A DNA stretch of 64,000 nt from assembly GCF_000214175.1 (NCBI RefSeq), contig NC_015564.1, positions 4,674,810 to 4,738,809 on the forward strand. The letters are read 5' to 3'. Every line of letters begins with the position of its first letter. Within the stretch, counting starts at the first letter, position 1. Shown piece after piece: positions 63,087-64,000 of the stretch. The translations under genes and the position numbers were made by a program. The DNA comes from Hoyosella subflava DQS3-9A1. Lineage in GTDB: Bacteria; Actinomycetota; Actinomycetes; Mycobacteriales; Mycobacteriaceae. The notes under the pieces were generated by a model. The model saw nothing but the letters and a program-made list of their open reading frames with translations. It was not told the DNA's origin and ran no database searches.

Positions 63087-63448
63087 CGTGCACCCGCTAA
63101 AACATCAGCCCTGGTCAAACCCCGCTCGAGCTGGTGAACCATCTCGAAATAAGAAGAATTACGTGAGCGCGGGAGGGCACGGACCACCACGTCAGCCCGC
63201 CAATCAACGTTTGCGCAAACACGACTCATCGCGTGCCGCAGAACGCGCGACACGCGATGCCTCTCAACTGCGTTTCCAACAGCCTTACTCACGATGAGTC
63301 CAAATCGTGGTCCTCCGGTGCGTGCCAGTTCGGTTTCACCGCTCCGCAAGATGTACAGCACGATATCGCGCTGGCCAACTTTTACGCCGCCGCGAACCGT
63401 CTTAGTAAACTCACGATGCGACCGTAGCCGATTTGCTGGCGGCAGCAC
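63083..63448 (-). CDS. rnpA: ribonuclease P protein component
   Basis: Protein of 121 aa from GTG 63448. Starts LPPANRLRSHREFTKTVRGG and has the RNA-binding motif VGNAVERHRVSRVLRHAMS (RNR-type helix with ERHRVSR). It works with the RnpB RNA in 5' maturation of tRNAs. 24 bp after rpmH. Confidence 0.96.
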   Translation of the reverse strand: MLPPANRLRSHREFTKTVRGGVKVGQRDIVLYILRSGETELARTGGPRFGLIVSKAVGNAVERHRVSRVLRHAMSRVCANVDWRADVVVRALPRSRNSSYFEMVHQLERGLTRADVLAGAR

Positions 63449-63472
63449 CTCGCAGCCACTCGCGAATCTGTG

Positions 63473-63616
63473 TTACACCGCTAGCTCTGCGCGCCCCTTG
63501 CGGCGGCGAGCTGAAATAATGGAACGGCCAGCACGCGTACGCATCCGGAGTCGGAAGCCGTGAACACGCGCGCGACGCCGGTTATTCGGCTGGAACGTCC
63601 GCTTGCCCTTCGCCAC
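63473..63616 (-). CDS. rpmH: 50S ribosomal protein L34 (bL34)
   Basis: Protein of 47 aa, found by translating the minus strand: [20 protein letters not shown] then [20 protein letters not shown] then GRAELAV. GTG 63616 with GAGGAG 10 bases upstream, stop TAA at 63475-63473. First gene of the rpmH-rnpA-yidD-yidC-jag series leading away from the origin. Confidence 0.96.
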   Translation of the reverse strand: MAKGKRTFQPNNRRRARVHGFRLRMRTRAGRSIISARRRKGRAELAV

Positions 63617-64000
63617 GGTCAACACTCCTCATAATCATGATTGCATCGAAAGATGCATCTACTCTTGTAACGTTTGGTGACTGCACGAGAGTACTCACCC
63701 CAGCACGTGGGGTCAAACTGAGTGCACACTGACATACCCGCGCAAGCACCACGTACGTCAGACCGTCGCCGCAATCATGCGCCTTGCGGGTGCTGAACTG
63801 CAACTATCTCCAAAACGTTGCAACGGCGCGCTTGATGTTGTTAGCGTCTCAGGTCACATGCTCATTGCGGTCAGTGGTCCAGCAGGTGACCACTACCCAA
63901 CGGGCCCGAAAACTGCACACATTCGAAACCTCGAACCTCACTGCGCACGAGATAGCTCACTGCGTGTAGGGTCGGGGTTCGTTCATAGTTCTCCACACCT
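63617..64000. other. rpmH-dnaA intergenic region (partial), origin side
   Basis: By synteny, dnaA should begin beyond the right edge. The region holds the rpmH promoter (leftward) and probably part of the dnaA promoter region (rightward). TTCTCCACA at 63989-63997 is one mismatch from a DnaA box. Short frames here have no supported product. The proper origin in this group lies mainly between dnaA and dnaN, so is not in the window. Confidence 0.55.

Noticed and set aside
63582..63803. 73-codon minus-strand frame in the rpmH-dnaA gap
   Set aside because: Overlaps rpmH out of frame and lies in the expected promoter region; no family resemblance.
1..64000. tRNA, rRNA, insertion sequences, prophage genes or riboswitches
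   Set aside because: I found no cloverleaf with CCA-proximal arms, no transposase or integrase motif and no aptamer I could recognise. A covariance-model search would be needed to exclude small RNAs.

Overview
The window comes from a high-GC actinobacterium of the mycolic-acid order (Mycobacteriales, the Rhodococcus/Nocardia/Hoyosella/Mycobacterium side). This rests on gene content and order: a rpmH-rnpA-yidD-yidC-jag-rsmG-parA-parB run, then cwlM, trxA, trxB, an anti-sigma gene, sigM, a MurJ-pseudokinase fusion, a DUF6049 gene, mutT4 and pcnA, which is the order I know from the left side of the M. tuberculosis origin. Genus and species cannot be fixed from the sequence alone. Hoyosella is my guess, not a result.

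The right edge (63617-64000) is the rpmH-dnaA intergenic region, so the window runs leftwards from next to the replication origin. Most housekeeping genes from 63616 down to about 57209 read leftwards, away from the origin. Three perfect parS sites lie inside parB, parA and rsmG. From 44853 to 57192 the cell-envelope, sigma and thioredoxin genes read rightwards.

Layout from the left. 60-1115: cupin/MarR divergent pair sharing a compact promoter-operator. 1127-4707: dnaB, then a region rich in DnaA-box-like 9-mers, then rplI-rpsR-ssb-rpsF. 4888-13624: an accessory block with endonuclease IV, a GT87 membrane glycosyltransferase, a five-gene regulatory cluster (NarL-type response regulator, GHKL histidine kinase, kinase-like membrane protein without ATP-binding motifs, HTH-only LuxR protein, LuxR protein with a phospho-site-less receiver), proline dehydrogenase and a secreted alpha/beta-hydrolase with Asp at the nucleophile position. 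13527-17842: a second GT87, the bifunctional penicillin-binding protein PonA1 and a DUF5318 protein in one operon. 18011-21671: two small related lipoproteins, PadR regulator plus inositol-phosphate synthase, and an acidic protein. 21676-33455: CPA1 antiporter, F420-type oxidoreductase, hydrolase, a trehalose-type ABC importer without its own ATPase, a PhoX phosphatase and a flavin amine oxidase with a small secreted partner. 33826-44721: SDR, leuS, an SdpI-like protein with a Cys-rich tail, a VOC protein, a bile-acid-symporter-like protein flanked by dispersed CATGCCC repeats, lysine 6-aminotransferase, YqgE, an MFS protein and pcnA.

The genes fall into shared jobs. Peptidoglycan supply and assembly: PonA1, MurJ-pseudokinase, CwlM. 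Redox and envelope stress: SigM and its anti-sigma candidate, TrxB/TrxA. Chromosome replication and partition: DnaB, SSB, ParA/ParB/parS. The most promising uncharacterised items are the regulatory cluster at 7134-11281, the DnaA-box cluster upstream of dnaB, and the dispersed repeat family at 33.6 and 38.4-39.8 kb.
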